From the NCBI GenBank assembly GCA_963781595.1, contig CAWAGG010000006.1, forward strand, positions 2,914,001 through 2,978,000: a stretch of DNA of 64,000 bases, read 5' to 3'. Positions within the stretch are counted from its first letter, which is position 1. The number at the start of each line of letters is the position of its first letter. The notes beneath the pieces were generated by a model, which was not told the origin of the DNA, made no database searches, and saw only the letters and a program-made list of their open reading frames with translations. Both the position numbers and the translations under genes were made by a program. Positions 63,043 through 64,000 of the stretch are shown piece after piece. The DNA is from JBEDUK01 sp963781595 (lineage in GTDB: Bacteria > Actinomycetota > UBA4738).

Positions 63043-64000
63043 CCGGGATGAAGCCCTCCGTCTCGGTGTTGCGGAACACGTTGAAGCGGCCGATCTGGCT
63101 GCTCTACCTCATCGCTGGCGCCCTCGGCGGGCTCGCGTACTACTTCCTGCCGGCCGTCGCGAAGAGCGGGCCGTTCTTCAACCTGCTGGGCGTCTCGTCC
63201 GTCATAGCGATCCTGGTGGGGATACGGCTGAACCGCCCGAAGAACCCGGCGCCCTGGTACCTCTTCGCGGTCGGGCAGGCGTTCTTCATCGGCGGCGACG
63301 TCATCACGTACAACTACCCGAAGTTCTTCGGCGGCGCCGACATCCCCTTCCCGTCGATCGGCGACGTGTTCTACCTCGCGGTCTACCCCTGCCTGATCGC
63401 CGGTGTCCTGCTGCTGATCCGCGAGCGCAAGCCCGGGAAGGACCGCGACAGCGTGATCGACTCGCTGATCATCACGATCCCGGCCGGGCTCCTCATGTGG
63501 GAGTTCTGGATGGGACCGCTCGCCCACGACACGACGAGCTCCCTGCCCGTGAAGCTCGTCTCGATGGCCTACCCGCTCATGGACCTCCTGCTATTGGCAG
63601 TGGTCGTCCGGCTCGCCGTCGGATCGGGCCGGCGCGAGCCGTCGTTCTTCATGCTGAGCGCCGCCGCCGTCGCGCTGGTCGCGACCGACACCGCATACGG
63701 TCTGGTCCAGCTGTCCGGCGCGATCTACCAGAACGGCGGCCCGCTCGAAGCGGGCTGGCTCTCGTTCTACCTGCTGTGGGCGGCCGCCGCGCTCCACCCG
63801 TCGATGCGCACGATGGGCGAACCGGTCCCGGAGCACGAGCTGAAACATCCGCGCCGGCGATTGGCGATCCTGGCGGCCGCGTCCCTCGTGTCGCCGGCCG
63901 TCGAGGTCGTGCAGACGCTCCGGGGCGAGCTCCTCGACCCCGGGATCGTCTCGGCGTGTTCGGCCGCGATCTTCCTCCTGGTCTTCATCCGCATGAACGG
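63039..64000 (+). CDS. Multi-pass membrane protein, truncated at window edge
   Basis: Starts ATG 63039, overlapping the MFS stop (ATGA). The 320 codons in the window show eight or more membrane helices and the segments IGGDVITYNYPKFFG, SIGDVFYLAVYPCLIAGVLLLIRERKPG and DSVIDSLIITIPAGLLMWEFW. This resembles the N-terminal sensor region of actinobacterial GGDEF/EAL or kinase proteins, but the catalytic part lies outside. Confidence 0.6.
   Translation, partial: MTGMKPSVSVLRNTLKRPIWLLYLIAGALGGLAYYFLPAVAKSGPFFNLLGVSSVIAILVGIRLNRPKNPAPWYLFAVGQAFFIGGDVITYNYPKFFGGADIPFPSIGDVFYLAVYPCLIAGVLLLIRERKPGKDRDSVIDSLIITIPAGLLMWEFWMGPLAHDTTSSLPVKLVSMAYPLMDLLLLAVVVRLAVGSGRREPSFFMLSAAAVALVATDTAYGLVQLSGAIYQNGGPLEAGWLSFYLLWAAAALHPSMRTMGEPVPEHELKHPRRRLAILAAASLVSPAVEVVQTLRGELLDPGIVSACSAAIFLLVFIRMN

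Overview
The window is GC-rich bacterial chromosome with the layout of an actinomycete-type genome. The order tRNA-Tyr, tRNA-Thr, tRNA-Met, rpmG, hadA/hadB-like dehydratases, tRNA-Trp, secE, nusG, rplK, rplA, rplJ, rplL, rpoB, rpoC, rpsL, rpsG, fusA, tuf on the minus strand is the classical actinobacterial rpmG-had-secE-rif-str order. NusG has an acidic N-terminal extension, and many genes appear to be leaderless. I read it as a deep-branching or uncultured member of Actinomycetota and cannot place it further. Four genes or gene pairs (a GT4 gene, nuoI, nuoN) carry single-base frameshifts, which suggests a draft or metagenome assembly.

Layout. 1-4159: tuf (cut by the window edge), fusA, rpsG, rpsL. 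4160-4500: str-operon promoter region. 4501-27025: a surface-polysaccharide island with rhamnose-type sugar genes, three glycosyltransferases, a GH5-like lipoprotein, an O-antigen ligase/polymerase, a flippase, a polyprenyl-phosphate sugar transferase, four alkaline-phosphatase-superfamily enzymes and three sulfotransferase genes (one of them two-domain). 27257-35602: rpoC and rpoB, separated by a fourth sulfotransferase gene on the opposite strand. 35781-37709: a Wzz/tyrosine-kinase gene. 37871-42193: rplL, rplJ, rplA, rplK, nusG, secE, tRNA-Trp. 42292-46745: a PLP enzyme, two MaoC-like dehydratases, an SDR, a response regulator, rpmG and three tRNAs. 46818-48196: yajQ and htpX. 48334-57291: nuoN to nuoA without nuoDEFG. 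57405-64000: a TPP enzyme, a class III CoA-transferase, an alpha-oxoamine synthase-like enzyme, an MFS exporter and a truncated membrane protein.

The most unusual feature is that the normally near-contiguous rif-str ribosomal/RNA polymerase locus has been opened at three points (rplL|rpoB, rpoB|rpoC, rpoC|rpsL), and every inserted gene belongs to surface-polysaccharide assembly or sulfation. Local signals suggest each core block has its own transcription unit: a hairpin after rplL, a near-consensus promoter before rpoB, a hairpin after rpoB and strong hairpins after rpoC. The inserted genes supply initiation (WbaP/WcaJ-type transferase), glycosyl transfer, flipping, polymerisation, chain-length control and decoration. 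Five sulfotransferase domains would need PAPS made elsewhere. The four alkaline-phosphatase-superfamily proteins have Ser/Thr where classical sulfatases have the formylglycine Cys/Ser-x-Pro-x-Arg motif, so they are more likely phospho-group hydrolases or transferases than desulfating enzymes.

Many accessory genes on both strands have a TANNNT box (TATACT, TAGACT, TAGTCT, TATCCT) 6-10 bases before the start codon and no Shine-Dalgarno sequence, the signature of leaderless transcripts. In two places one symmetric box appears to serve both strands.
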